Positions 55,179 through 64,000 of a stretch of 64,000 nucleotides of DNA are shown one piece after another. Origin of the DNA: Mycolicibacterium sp. TY81 (lineage in GTDB: Bacteria; Actinomycetota; Actinomycetes; Mycobacteriales; Mycobacteriaceae). Made by a program: the position numbers and the translations under genes. Location: assembly GCF_018326285.1 (NCBI RefSeq), contig NZ_AP023362.1, forward strand, positions 4,836,001 to 4,900,000, in the 5' to 3' direction. Position 1 is the stretch's first letter. Each line of letters begins with the position of its first letter. The notes beneath the pieces were generated by a model, which saw nothing but the letters and a program-made list of their open reading frames with translations, did not search any database and was not told where the DNA came from.

Positions 55179-56626
55179 GTCTTGCCTTTCGTGGTGGCGG
55201 CCAGGTCGGAGTCGGTGTACGGCTTGCCATCAGGTCCCACGTAACCGCCGGTCGCGGGGTCGTAGGGCACCACGGCCACCGGGGGTGCCGGGGGTGACGG
55301 CCCAGGTGCGGAACTGGGGCGCTGCCGGGGATCGGTGCCCGGCGCGTATTGCGGGACCCCCTGCCCCGTCAGCGTGGCGTTGGGATCGCCCTTCCAGATG
55401 TAGCCGTCGTTGAGGGGCACGTACTGCTCGTTGCTTTCGCAGAGCTCCACGGTCGGTGACCGTTTGGCGGGGTTGTTCTCGCACGGAATGTTCCGCACGC
55501 CACGGACATTCAGGTCGGAGTCCTGTGGCACCCGGCAGTACAGCTCCCCGGCGGGACGCTCGGGATAGTCCACCTCGGTCGGGACCCGCTGCTGCTTGAC
55601 CGGAAGGAAGCCGGTGTTGCACGGCGGCGGCAGATTCATGTTCAGTTTGAAGTCGAGGTAGATGCCCCGGTAGGGCGTCTTGAGGTCCGCGTCGGCGACC
55701 GCGATCGCCGACATCAATGCGGTGCCCTGCGGGAAGAGCACCAGCAGTTGTTCGATGTCGTGCCGATAGACAACCGCGATCTCGCCGAGGCTCACCATGT
55801 TGGCCAGCAGGACCGGCAGTGCCGGGGCGAACCTGTCGAACAGGGCGCGGCCCTCGTTCAGGGTCGGCTGCCCGAGCTTGAGCAGCTCGGCGAACGCCGC
55901 ATTCTGGGCCTTGAACTGGCCGGTGATGGACGCGGCCCGCTGCGCCCACGTCGCGATCGAGTCCGCGGTCTGCACTTGCGAATTCAGCACGGCCGGGCTC
56001 TGGTCGATCAGTTGCGTGATCGGGCCGACGTTCTTGCCGGCCTCGATGGCCAGTGACGTGGAGCCGTTGACGATGCGGGACAACTCAGGGCCGAGACCGC
56101 TGACGGCCTTGTCGGCTTCGTCGACGACGGTACGCAGATTGTCCTGCGGGATGGCTTCCAGCGCCCGGTTGGTGGCATCGAGCAGGTTGCCGATATCCGG
56201 CGGAATCCGCACCTTGGCCACCGGGATGGTCGCGCCGCCGCGCAGGGTCGGGCCGGTATCGGATTGCCCTGCCGCAGGGATCAATTCGACGAACTGTTCA
56301 CCGACGGCCGAGCGGCTGTGGACCGCAGCCGATACGTCCGCAGGCACCTTGATGGCGGAGTCGAGATTCAGCTCGGCCCGCACCCCACCCGCGGTGACGT
56401 CGACCGCTTTGACCCGCCCGATTTCGGTGCCGCGGTAGGTGACCACCGACGTCGGGTACAGACCGCCGGACTCCGGCAACTCGACCGTCACGGTGTACCG
56501 GCCGTACCCGAGCAGCGTCGGTACGTGGACGAAGCCGAATGCCATGACGCTGCAGGCAATCACGGTGACGGCACCGAGGATCGCCAGCTGGATCCAGACT
56601 GTCCGGGACAAGCGCAGACGCAGCAT
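55148..56626 (-). CDS. mceF: MceF, outer subunit of an Mce lipid importer
   Basis: 492 residues: transmembrane helix (VWIQLAILGAVTVIACSVMAFGFVHV), MCE/MlaD domain (YTVTVELPESGGLYPTSVVTYRGTEIGRVKAVDV), helical MCE-associated region and a C-terminal Pro-rich tail with several cysteines. Mce A-F form a hexameric tunnel that carries lipids or sterols from the envelope to the YrbE permease and the MceG ATPase (encoded elsewhere). Sixth mce gene of the operon; 1 bp after mceE. Confidence 0.93.
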   Translation of the reverse strand: MLRLRLSRTVWIQLAILGAVTVIACSVMAFGFVHVPTLLGYGRYTVTVELPESGGLYPTSVVTYRGTEIGRVKAVDVTAGGVRAELNLDSAIKVPADVSAAVHSRSAVGEQFVELIPAAGQSDTGPTLRGGATIPVAKVRIPPDIGNLLDATNRALEAIPQDNLRTVVDEADKAVSGLGPELSRIVNGSTSLAIEAGKNVGPITQLIDQSPAVLNSQVQTADSIATWAQRAASITGQFKAQNAAFAELLKLGQPTLNEGRALFDRFAPALPVLLANMVSLGEIAVVYRHDIEQLLVLFPQGTALMSAIAVADADLKTPYRGIYLDFKLNMNLPPPCNTGFLPVKQQRVPTEVDYPERPAGELYCRVPQDSDLNVRGVRNIPCENNPAKRSPTVELCESNEQYVPLNDGYIWKGDPNATLTGQGVPQYAPGTDPRQRPSSAPGPSPPAPPVAVVPYDPATGGYVGPDGKPYTDSDLAATTKGKTWQSMLIPSS

Positions 56627-56627
56627 G

Positions 56628-57749
56628 TCAGTACCCCCCGAAGTGATAGGGAGCGATCAGCGGGTTGCCCGCGGTGTACGGGCTGGGCATCTGACCGATC
56701 GTGCGGCCCCACTGCATTTCGAGTTCGGTGAGGTTGCCCTCCCACCGGGTTCCGGTGAACAGGCTGCTGTCGAGCCGGCTCAGCGTCAGATCGATGATCA
56801 TCGTGATGTTGGCGAAGTCGCCCCGGAACCACTTGCCGAGATTGCTCTTCACCCACGGGTAGGTCGAGAGGAAGTCGAGCCCCTTGGTCAGTGCCGGTCC
56901 CGAATCGGCCAGCGACCGTAGCACCGGCACCATGCTGCGCAGGTTCGCGACGAGGCTCTCCTTGGTCTGCTTGATCGTCGACGTCGCGACCGCGCTGAAC
57001 CGTCCGACGGCATCGATCGCGTCGGCCAGCTTCGCGCGCTGCTCTGCCAGTACGGCCAGGGCCTGCGGGATGGTGGTGAGCGCCTTGTCGACCGTGCGCT
57101 GGTTCGCCGCGAACTGGCCCACCAGAGAATTCAAATTCTCTGTGGCGGAGATGATGTCGTCGGTCTGCGTGTTGAGCCGGGAAATGAACGTATCCAGCTG
57201 GGCCAGCAGGCTGCGCATGTCGTTCTCGCGGCCGGCCAACGCCTTCGCGAAGGTCTGGTTGATCTCCTGCAGCTGGGCCAGGCCACCGCCGTTCAGGAGG
57301 ATCGACGCCGACGCGAGAGCCTGCTCGGTGGTGGGATACGTTGCGGCCCTGGACAGCGGGATCACCGCGCCGTTGGTCAACTGCCCCTGCGGGGCTTCGC
57401 CGGCCGGCGGGCTGAGCTCGATGTGCATCGAGCCCAGCAGGCTGGTCTGCCCGACCTTGGCGGTGCTGTTGGCGGGCAGGTGGACGTCGCCATCGATCCG
57501 CATGGTCACCAGCGCATGCCAGTCCTGCACCTCGATCTTGGTGACGTTGCCGACGTTGACGTCACCGACGCGCACGCGGGTGTTCTGCTGGATCACCACG
57601 ACGTCGGGCAATTGCGCTTGAATCACGTACGAACCCGGTCCGTCGCCGGCGGTGCCAGGCAGGCTCAGCGAATTCAGGCCGCGCCATTGGCATCCCGGCA
57701 ACGTCAGCACGCTGAGGATGACGAGGGTCGCGGTCACGAGACGCTTCAT
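56628..57749 (-). CDS. mceE: MceE, lipoprotein subunit of an Mce importer
   Basis: 373 residues with lipoprotein signal [16 protein letters not shown] (lipobox cysteine at 20), MCE domain ([35 protein letters not shown]) and long helical stalk. The E position of mce operons is typically this LprK-like lipoprotein. ATG overlaps the mceD stop (ATGA). Confidence 0.93.
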   Translation of the reverse strand: MKRLVTATLVILSVLTLPGCQWRGLNSLSLPGTAGDGPGSYVIQAQLPDVVVIQQNTRVRVGDVNVGNVTKIEVQDWHALVTMRIDGDVHLPANSTAKVGQTSLLGSMHIELSPPAGEAPQGQLTNGAVIPLSRAATYPTTEQALASASILLNGGGLAQLQEINQTFAKALAGRENDMRSLLAQLDTFISRLNTQTDDIISATENLNSLVGQFAANQRTVDKALTTIPQALAVLAEQRAKLADAIDAVGRFSAVATSTIKQTKESLVANLRSMVPVLRSLADSGPALTKGLDFLSTYPWVKSNLGKWFRGDFANITMIIDLTLSRLDSSLFTGTRWEGNLTELEMQWGRTIGQMPSPYTAGNPLIAPYHFGGY

Positions 57750-59068
57750 GGCTGCGTCCCCTGCTGCGGAACCATGAGGCCGGCCAGCCCCTGGCCGGGG
57801 TCGGTCGGGGTCGATACGGGGGCCTCTGCCGGCAGCGGCGCCGGCGCGGGGTTCTCCTGCGGCGGAGCCCCGCCCGGCCGCAGTCGCGGCTCGCTGTAGG
57901 TGACCTCGTTGGGCCGGGCCGTCGCGCCGACGAACGGATTGCCGCCGATCGGCACGAAGTTGTACTGCCGGTTCTTGATGATCGGCGCGAGGTACTGCAC
58001 GCACAGCTTGGCGGATTGCTCGAAGCCTTCCCGTGCCGCGGACTGGATTGCGCCGCAGAGGAACTGCACGGTGTCGGCGAAGTTGACGGGTGCCAGGATG
58101 CCCGTGATGGCGCTCTGCGCCGGGTCGTAGATGTTGGTGAAGTTCTGGAACACCGTCGGCGCGATGTGCAGGACCTGTTTGAGGTCCGTGCGGCTGTCGT
58201 TGAGCGCCGTGGTGATCGCGTTGAGGTGGTCGAAGGTGGTCCCCAACCCCTCCCGGTTCTCCGCGATGAAACCACGCAGATCCTTGACCGCGGTGTCCAG
58301 ATTGCGTGTCGCATCGGCGATGTTGTTAGGCGTGCTCGACAGTGCGGTGGTGATGGACGCCATGTTGGTGTTGAAGGCGGCGAGCAGATCGCTGCTGGAC
58401 GACAGTGCCGAGACCAGCAACTGCAGATTGCGCACCGTGCTGAAGATGTCGGTGCTGTGATCACCGAGAGCCGACATCGCGCGGGACAGTTTGATGACGG
58501 TGTCGCGCGCGGTGTCGCCCTGGCCGCGCAGGTTGTCGGCGGCGCTGTTGATGAATTCGCCGACGGCACTGGGCCCGCCGGGACTCGTCGGCTGCAGCGA
58601 GTCGGTGAGCTTCTCCAGTTGCTGACGGAAGTCGTCCCATTCCACCGGCACCACGGTGCGCTCCAGGGCAATGGTGGAGCCCGCCGCGAGTTTGGGTCCG
58701 CTGGTGTAGGCGGGCACCAACTGAATCGCGCGGGCGCTCACCAGAGACGGCGACAAGATGGCGGCACGGACGTCGGCGGGCAGCGCGTATTGCGAGTCCA
58801 CCGAGAACGTCACTTTGGCGGCATGCGGTTGCGGTTCGATCTTCTCGACCGTGCCGACGGTGACACCCAGAATCCTGATGTCGTCGCCGGTGTACAGGCC
58901 GTTGGTGTTCGCGAAGTACGCGACGTAGGTACTCCGGACAGCGGTGACCCACCAGGATCGAGCCAGTCCGGTGGCGGCAACCGCCAGGATGACGACGAGA
59001 CCGAGCGCGAGGGCGATGCGCCACGTCCGGCGGCTGCCCACGCGTGGTGTGGATTCGGAGCTGGTCAT
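57746..59068 (-). CDS. mceD: MceD subunit of an Mce importer
   Basis: 440 residues: transmembrane helix (IALALGLVVILAVAATGLARSWW), MCE domain (TYVAYFANTNGLYTGDDIRILGVTVGTVEKIEP), helical region and Pro-rich C-terminus. ATG at 59068 is preferred to GTG at 59074 because GGGAGG lies 5 nt upstream; that site overlaps the mceC stop. Confidence 0.93.
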   Translation of the reverse strand: MTSSESTPRVGSRRTWRIALALGLVVILAVAATGLARSWWVTAVRSTYVAYFANTNGLYTGDDIRILGVTVGTVEKIEPQPHAAKVTFSVDSQYALPADVRAAILSPSLVSARAIQLVPAYTSGPKLAAGSTIALERTVVPVEWDDFRQQLEKLTDSLQPTSPGGPSAVGEFINSAADNLRGQGDTARDTVIKLSRAMSALGDHSTDIFSTVRNLQLLVSALSSSSDLLAAFNTNMASITTALSSTPNNIADATRNLDTAVKDLRGFIAENREGLGTTFDHLNAITTALNDSRTDLKQVLHIAPTVFQNFTNIYDPAQSAITGILAPVNFADTVQFLCGAIQSAAREGFEQSAKLCVQYLAPIIKNRQYNFVPIGGNPFVGATARPNEVTYSEPRLRPGGAPPQENPAPAPLPAEAPVSTPTDPGQGLAGLMVPQQGTQP

Positions 59069-59070
59069 GG

Positions 59071-60432
59071 TCACCTCCCTCCGACGGGCGAAACGGGATC
59101 TGACACCACACCGGGCGAACCGGTGTGCGAATTGTTCGACGGCGGGAGCGGCGTCGGGGGCGGGACCGTCGGCGGCGGCACCTCGCCAGGGGCCGGAGCC
59201 AGGGCCGGCGGTCCGGGTGCCGGGCCTCCCGGTGGCGGCGCGGGCAGGGGCTCGCGATAGGGGTAGCGCGGATCTCCGGGATTGCCGGTGATCGCTTCGG
59301 GCAGAGTGAGATTCGGCGGTCCGCCCTGGCCGGTGCGCGGATACGGCGACGGCAGCGGCGGGGTACCCGGCTGACCGGCACCGGGCTCGGTCAGCTGCGA
59401 CGGCAGCAGCACGTTGGGGTCCAATCCCAGGTCGGAGAACGCCGCGTCGATGAACGGCTGATCGAACTGACCCGGGAACAGGTTCACCAGCGACGCTTTG
59501 AAGAACGGCCCGGCACCGAGGACTTCGCCGAACGACATGGCGTACCGGCGCAGCAGGTACAGCGTGCGCTGCAGCTCCTTCTTCCGGTTGTCGAGGATGC
59601 TGAGAACGCCGTTGAGCTTGTCGACGGCCGGCTTCAGTTGCGTCCGGTTGTCCTGCACCAGACCGGAAAGCTGCACGGTGGCGGCGCTGATGTTGGCCAT
59701 CAGCGTCTCGACCGAATTGCGTTGCGACAGAATCTCGCCCAGCAGCGCGTCGGTGTTGACCACCAACTGCGCAATCTGGTCACTGCGCTTGGCCAGCACC
59801 GAAGTCACCTTGTTGGCATCGGCGAGCAGCTGGCGCAGCTTGGCATCGCGGGTACCGAGGGTGTCGGAGAAGCGCGCCACGCTCTCCAGCGCCAACTTCA
59901 GATCGGGTGGCGTGTTCTGGAACGTCTGCGCCAGCGTCTTGAGTGCCGAAGACAGCTGGGTGGTGTCCAGACCGCTGATGGTGGTCGTCAGATCACCGAG
60001 CGCCGCGGGCAGATCGTACGGCGAGGTGGTGCGTTCAATCGGGATGGGGCCGTTCAGGTTTCCGTCACCGCGCGGCGTCAGCTCCAGCACCTTGGTACCC
60101 AGCACCGTCTCGGTCTTGATGGCGGCCTCGGTGCGGTCGCCCAGTTCGACGCCATCACGCACCGTGAAATCCACCCGAACCTTGGCGCCCTCCAAGTGAA
60201 TTCCCGAGACCCGTCCGACGCCCAGCCCAGACACCCGCACGTCACTGCCCGTCTTGATCCCGCCGGCATCGGCGAAGTACGCCTGGTAGTCGGAGGTCCC
60301 CTTGATGAACGGGATCTTGTCGTAGCTGAAAGCGGCGACGACGATCGCGATGATCAGCGCGATGCCGGTCGCGCCAACCGCCAACCGGTTACGTTCGGCC
60401 AGGGGCTTGATGTTCAGCTTGATGCGCGTCAT
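59071..60432 (-). CDS. mceC: MceC subunit of an Mce importer
   Basis: 453 residues: transmembrane helix (LAVGATGIALIIAIVVAAFSY), MCE domain (YQAYFADAGGIKTGSDVRVSGLGVGRVSGIHL), helices, and a C-terminal 90-residue Pro/Gly-rich tail as often found in MceC. The ATG overlaps the mceB stop (ATGA); a GTG four codons earlier (60444) has an AGGAG about 8 nt upstream and is a real alternative. Confidence 0.92.
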   Translation of the reverse strand: MTRIKLNIKPLAERNRLAVGATGIALIIAIVVAAFSYDKIPFIKGTSDYQAYFADAGGIKTGSDVRVSGLGVGRVSGIHLEGAKVRVDFTVRDGVELGDRTEAAIKTETVLGTKVLELTPRGDGNLNGPIPIERTTSPYDLPAALGDLTTTISGLDTTQLSSALKTLAQTFQNTPPDLKLALESVARFSDTLGTRDAKLRQLLADANKVTSVLAKRSDQIAQLVVNTDALLGEILSQRNSVETLMANISAATVQLSGLVQDNRTQLKPAVDKLNGVLSILDNRKKELQRTLYLLRRYAMSFGEVLGAGPFFKASLVNLFPGQFDQPFIDAAFSDLGLDPNVLLPSQLTEPGAGQPGTPPLPSPYPRTGQGGPPNLTLPEAITGNPGDPRYPYREPLPAPPPGGPAPGPPALAPAPGEVPPPTVPPPTPLPPSNNSHTGSPGVVSDPVSPVGGR

Positions 60433-61457
60433 TTCGGCGTGCACCGCCCCGACTCCTGGCCGGCCACTTTGACGTACACCGGTTGGCCGCCCTTTCCATT
60501 CAGCTTCAGCAGTGCGTCGCAGAGATAGAAGCTGAAGTAGTCGCCGTACAGGCCGTTGCGAGAAAGAATCTGGTACGCGTCCGGCAGCGTCCGCACCAGC
60601 TCGTCGACGTAGGCGTGGTCCGCCTCGATCTGGCCGGACACCCGATCCGTCTGCTGCACAGTCTGTTTGATCGGCTCGCGCGCCACGGTCAGCAGGTCGG
60701 CGACCGACCGCGCCGCGCTGTTGATGTTCGCCACCCCGGTCGCGATGTCGGATTTGCGGGTGGCCAAACCCTGGACGAGTTGCGACAGTTTGTCCAGGCC
60801 GTCGGCGAACTGTGTGTCACGCGCCGCGAACGTCCCCAGCACGGTGTTCAGGTTGGTGATGACCTCACCGATGAGCTGATCCCGGCCCGCCAACGTTGTC
60901 GTCAGGGCCGACGTCTGGGCCAGCACCGACGAGATGGTGCCGCCCTGGCCCTGGAACACCCGGAGCAGCTCACCGCTCAGCGCATTGACCTGATCGGGAT
61001 CGAGCGCACGGAACAGTGGCCGGAAGCCGCCGATGAGCGCGTCGACATCCAATGCCGGTGACGTCCGGGACAACGGGATCGTCTGGCCCGGAAGGAGTTT
61101 GCGCACCGACCCGGGGCCTTCCTCGAGCGCCAGGTAGCGGTCGCCGATCAGATTCTCGTAGCGGACGGTCGCGGTGGTGCCTTCGGTGAGCGTCAGTTGC
61201 CTGTCGATCGCGAAGTCGATGGTGACGGTGCCGTCCTTGTGCAAGTCGAGGCTCTTGACCTTTCCGACCTCCACGCCGGCGATACGGACGAAGTTGCCGC
61301 CCTTCAACCCCGACACGTTGCTGAACACCGCCTGGTAGGAAGCCCGCGAATCGAAACGAAACTGCCCGAACACCGTCAGCAGCCCGAACATGAAGAGCAG
61401 GCTGACCACGGTGAAGATCACGACGCGGGTTACGGTCCCACGAATCCGGCTTCTCAC
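60429..61457 (-). CDS. mceB: MceB subunit of an Mce importer
   Basis: 342 residues: N-terminal transmembrane helix (VVIFTVVSLLFMFGLLTVFG), MCE domain (YQAVFSNVSGLKGGNFVRIAGVEVGKVKSLDL), helical region, and a short C-terminus with two cysteines (FYLCDALL; GRCTPK). GTG start overlaps the mceA stop by 4 bp (GTGA). Confidence 0.93.
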   Translation of the reverse strand: MRSRIRGTVTRVVIFTVVSLLFMFGLLTVFGQFRFDSRASYQAVFSNVSGLKGGNFVRIAGVEVGKVKSLDLHKDGTVTIDFAIDRQLTLTEGTTATVRYENLIGDRYLALEEGPGSVRKLLPGQTIPLSRTSPALDVDALIGGFRPLFRALDPDQVNALSGELLRVFQGQGGTISSVLAQTSALTTTLAGRDQLIGEVITNLNTVLGTFAARDTQFADGLDKLSQLVQGLATRKSDIATGVANINSAARSVADLLTVAREPIKQTVQQTDRVSGQIEADHAYVDELVRTLPDAYQILSRNGLYGDYFSFYLCDALLKLNGKGGQPVYVKVAGQESGRCTPK

Positions 61458-62764
61458 GGTGTCCCCGGCTCAGGTTGGGGCACGCCCATCTCGACACCGG
61501 GCAACCCGGGAGCCGGACCACCCGGGTACCGGATTCGCGGCGGTTCGGGCTGCGGCTTGGTCACCGGGAAGTAGTTGGCGAAACCGGGGAAACCGATGCC
61601 GGGGTTGGGCCGCATATCCAGGCCGTCACCGTAACCGGTGTCGGTCACCAGGTACTTGACCGGGAAGTTCTTGCTGACGTCGGGCAGCGAACCGCAACTC
61701 GGCTTGCCGCCGGGCCCACCACTGGCGTTGACGACGGGCAGGTTGTCGGGGAATCGGTAGGGATCGGCGCCGGCCAGCAACCCGACATCCATGATCACCG
61801 ATTTCCCGTTGCCGCCCATGGCATATCGGCCGCCGTGTTCCAGGAACCACTGGGCGCCCTGGAACAGGCAGGTGTACGTCGGCGAATATTTGTCGAGGAG
61901 TGCGGTGGTCGGTCGCAGCACTTCCATCGCCCGCGCCAGGGCAGTCTGGTTGGCGCCGATGGTGTCGATGCCCGACTGCGAGAAGCCGACCGCCGACAAC
62001 AACAGGCCGTCGAGTTCCTTCGACTGGCCGGTGATCGTGGTGGCGGTGGTGGAGAACGAATCCAGGATGGACACGATGTCCTGTGCCGCGGCCGAATACG
62101 CCTGTGCGGTCTGCCCGAACAACTGCCAATCCTCGCGCACGGTGTCCATGCGCGGATTCACCTCCAGCAGAACGTGGTTCGCATCGGTGATCGCCTGGCC
62201 GATGACGTCGCCCTTACCGCGCAACGATTCTGCCACGGCCGAGAGCACCGAGTTGAGCTTCGTCGGGTCGATCACCTGGACCACCGACTGGAGGTTCTCG
62301 AACACGGTGTTGACCTCGACCGTCACGTTCTGTGACTGCAGCACCGCACCCGATCGGAGGTGGCCGCCGCTCGGACCGGTCGACGGCACATTCAGTTCGA
62401 CGTACTTGGCGCCGAACGCGGTGCTCGATCGGATCTGCGCTTCGACATTGCCCGGCAGTTGCGCGAACGGCCCGGGGTACATCCGGAGTTTCAGCGTCGA
62501 AAGCACGTGTCCCGCAGTATCTGTCCGGCTGCCGATCGATTCCACCTCGCCGATCTGCACGCCCCGGAGCTTCACCTTCGCGCCGTCCTCCATGACCAGA
62601 CCGGCGCGATCGGAGATCAGGGTCAACGGCACGAATCCGCGCAGCGATCCGGAGAACAACAGCCACGTCATGGCAGTCATGGCGACGACCACGACCACCA
62701 GGACCGGCGCCCACCAGATCGGGTCGATCTGCTCACGCCGAGTTTTGTTCGCACCCTTCGCCAT
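61454..62764 (-). CDS. mceA: MceA subunit of an Mce importer
   Basis: 436 residues: transmembrane helix (PVLVVVVVAMTAMTWLLFSG), MCE domain (LTLISDRAGLVMEDGAKVKLRGVQIGEVESIG), helices (LRGKGDVIGQAITDANHVLLEVNPRMDTV) and Pro-rich end. First mce gene. ATG at 62764 lies 4 bp after the yrbEB stop; the longer frame overlaps yrbEB and is rejected. Confidence 0.93.
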   Translation of the reverse strand: MAKGANKTRREQIDPIWWAPVLVVVVVAMTAMTWLLFSGSLRGFVPLTLISDRAGLVMEDGAKVKLRGVQIGEVESIGSRTDTAGHVLSTLKLRMYPGPFAQLPGNVEAQIRSSTAFGAKYVELNVPSTGPSGGHLRSGAVLQSQNVTVEVNTVFENLQSVVQVIDPTKLNSVLSAVAESLRGKGDVIGQAITDANHVLLEVNPRMDTVREDWQLFGQTAQAYSAAAQDIVSILDSFSTTATTITGQSKELDGLLLSAVGFSQSGIDTIGANQTALARAMEVLRPTTALLDKYSPTYTCLFQGAQWFLEHGGRYAMGGNGKSVIMDVGLLAGADPYRFPDNLPVVNASGGPGGKPSCGSLPDVSKNFPVKYLVTDTGYGDGLDMRPNPGIGFPGFANYFPVTKPQPEPPRIRYPGGPAPGLPGVEMGVPQPEPGTP

Positions 62765-62768
62765 TCGC

Positions 62769-63623
62769 TCAGCCAGCCAGGTGGAAGTTGCCGGACTGGC
62801 CGTAGACGGACAGCGTGATGGTGAGCAGGATGAACACGCCGGCGGTGATCGAGGTCCGCACTGCCCGGCCGACGGCCTCGCCGACGCCGGCCGGTCCACC
62901 GGTGGCGGTGAAGCCGTAGTAGGTGTGCACCGCCATCACCGCGGCCGCCATGGCCAGCGCCTCGAAGAACGACCAGGCGAGGTCATTGGGGTGCAGGAAC
63001 GTCGTGAAGTAGTGGTCGTAGACGCCCCGCGACTGGCCGTAGATCATAGTGGTCCCGAACCGGGTCGCCAGGAAGGACATCAACACCGCGACGGTGTAGA
63101 TCGGCACGACGGCCACCACGCCGGCGACGATCCGGGTCGCTGCCAGGTACGTGATCACCCGGATGCCCATCACTTCCAGGGCGTCGATCTCCTCGTTGAT
63201 GCGCATGGCGCCGAGCTGTGCCGTCGCCCCGGCCCCGATCGTGGCCGCGAGTGCCACCCCGGCCGTCGCGGGAGCGATGAAGCGCACGTTCAGAAAGGCC
63301 CCCAGGAAGCCCGTCAGCGCTTCGATACCGACATTGGACAGGGTGTTGTAGCCCTGGACGGCGATCAGCGCACCCGTGGACAGCGTGAGGAACCCGACGA
63401 TGACCACGGTGCCGCCGATGACGGCGAGTGCGCCGGTCCCCATGCCCATGACCGCGATGAGCCGCAGCACCTCGCCCGGATAGCGCCGGACGGCGTCCGC
63501 GGTGGCGGCAAGCGCACTGCCGTAGAAGGCCGTCTGCTCGCCCAGCCGGCGGGTCGCCGCGATCGCCTGGCCCGCGAGTTCGCTGAGCGGTGACGGGCGG
63601 TCGACATCCACATCGACTGTCAT
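62769..63623 (-). CDS. yrbEB: YrbEB, second MlaE-type permease of the Mce importer
   Basis: 284 residues with about five to six membrane helices and the MlaE permease motif in the cytoplasmic loop (GATAQLGAMRINEEIDALEVMGI), which couples to the ATPase. It forms the inner-membrane channel with YrbEA. ATG overlaps the yrbEA stop (ATGA). Confidence 0.94.
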   Translation of the reverse strand: MTVDVDVDRPSPLSELAGQAIAATRRLGEQTAFYGSALAATADAVRRYPGEVLRLIAVMGMGTGALAVIGGTVVIVGFLTLSTGALIAVQGYNTLSNVGIEALTGFLGAFLNVRFIAPATAGVALAATIGAGATAQLGAMRINEEIDALEVMGIRVITYLAATRIVAGVVAVVPIYTVAVLMSFLATRFGTTMIYGQSRGVYDHYFTTFLHPNDLAWSFFEALAMAAAVMAVHTYYGFTATGGPAGVGEAVGRAVRTSITAGVFILLTITLSVYGQSGNFHLAG

Positions 63624-64000
63624 GGCGCCACTTTCACGCCGAACGCGGTTGCCAGGATGTTGATCAGGAACAGCGCCATGAACGCGAAGACGACGGTCTC
63701 GTTGACCGCGTTACCGACGGCCGTCGGGCCGCCACCGACCGAAAGTCCCTTGTAGCACGCGATCAGTCCGGCCGACAGCCCGAACAGCAGTGCCTTGACG
63801 AGGGAGACGATCACCTGCGGCAGGCCGGTCAACAGGGTCATGCCCGCGATGAACGCGCCGGGCGTCACGTGCTGGATGTAGACGACGAAGAAGTAGCTGC
63901 CGGCCAGGCCGACGACGGCCACCATGGAATAGAGCATCGCCGCGACGAATGTCGCGGCAAGGACGCGGGGCACGACGAGTGCCGGAATCGGGTTGACGCC
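63620..64000 (-). CDS. yrbEA: YrbEA, first MlaE-type permease, 5' end beyond window
   Basis: 127 C-terminal residues of an MlaE permease (NPIPALVVPRVLAATFVAAMLYSMVAVVGLAGSYFF; GLSVGGGPTAVGNAVNETVVFAFMALFLINILATA). The frame is open to the window edge, so the start codon and the operon promoter lie beyond base 64000. It overlaps yrbEB by 4 bp. Confidence 0.93.
   Translation of the reverse strand, partial: GVNPIPALVVPRVLAATFVAAMLYSMVAVVGLAGSYFFVVYIQHVTPGAFIAGMTLLTGLPQVIVSLVKALLFGLSAGLIACYKGLSVGGGPTAVGNAVNETVVFAFMALFLINILATAFGVKVAP

Noticed and set aside
53143-64000. Assigning the mce operon a number (mce1, mce3, mce4 and so on)
   Set aside because: The genes upstream of yrbEA are outside the window and the subunit sequences alone did not allow a safe choice.

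Overview
The window is high-GC actinobacterial DNA and reads as a mycobacterial chromosome (a Mycolicibacterium-type species is most likely). The basis is family content: a complete mce (lipid importer) operon, an antigen 85 mycolyltransferase, the second EF-G (FusA2) next to an F420-type split-barrel protein, trehalose synthase, the zinc-starvation ribosomal protein set with its Mrf partner, two carboxylic acid reductases, and F420-dependent (LLM) oxidoreductases. No rRNA, tRNA, CRISPR array, transposase or prophage gene was seen.

Layout. 1-6.1 kb: the 5' part of treS reads out of the window to the left. Facing right are a heme-utilisation (HugZ-like) protein, an orotate phosphoribosyltransferase-like protein, a proline-rich membrane protein, an F420-type PPOX protein and fusA2. 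6.2-9 kb: a secreted lipase with a long charged linker, then an AbiEi/DUF559 (Vsr-fold) protein bracketed by two copies of a 49-bp palindrome. 9-17.5 kb: two tandem carboxylic acid reductase genes on the minus strand, a DMT transporter and a structured leader with a tiny upstream ORF. 17.5-22.9 kb: an SDR, a zinc alcohol dehydrogenase, antigen 85, then the Zur-controlled divergon (mrf versus rpmB-rpmG-rpsN-rpsR). 22.9-36 kb: mostly single metabolic genes (rhomboid protease, TesB thioesterase, methyltransferase, nitrobindin, serine hydrolase, orphan acyl-CoA carboxylase beta subunit, NDH-2-like flavoprotein, SDR, YWTD propeller, peptidoglycan amidase Ami1, CocE hydrolase). 36-43 kb: a sulfotransferase divergent from a TetR/DUF1214 pair, and hrpA. 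43-53 kb: MarR, a flavin-independent MTHFR-like protein, hydrolase, keto-acid decarboxylase, two lipoproteins, a methyltransferase, AraC and PadR regulators, and the PadR-controlled SnoaL + LLM pair. 53-64 kb: the mce operon on the minus strand, from yrbEA (cut by the window edge) through mceA-F, two Mce-associated membrane proteins, a DUF732 protein and a CAP-domain protein.

Signals beyond genes. Four copies of a perfect 22-bp-arm palindrome sit a few bases from gene 3' ends. A different 61-bp hairpin lies between two convergent genes, and a 146-bp imperfect hairpin lies at 28.2 kb. Two sequences one base from parS (the ParB site) occur at 24.35 and 45.21 kb. Matched operators for Zur and PadR can be read directly. 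Many genes have a TANNNT -10 hexamer 6-7 nt before a start codon, the mark of leaderless mycobacterial mRNAs; this was used to choose several start codons.

All assignments come from reading the sequence and from family knowledge. No database search was run.
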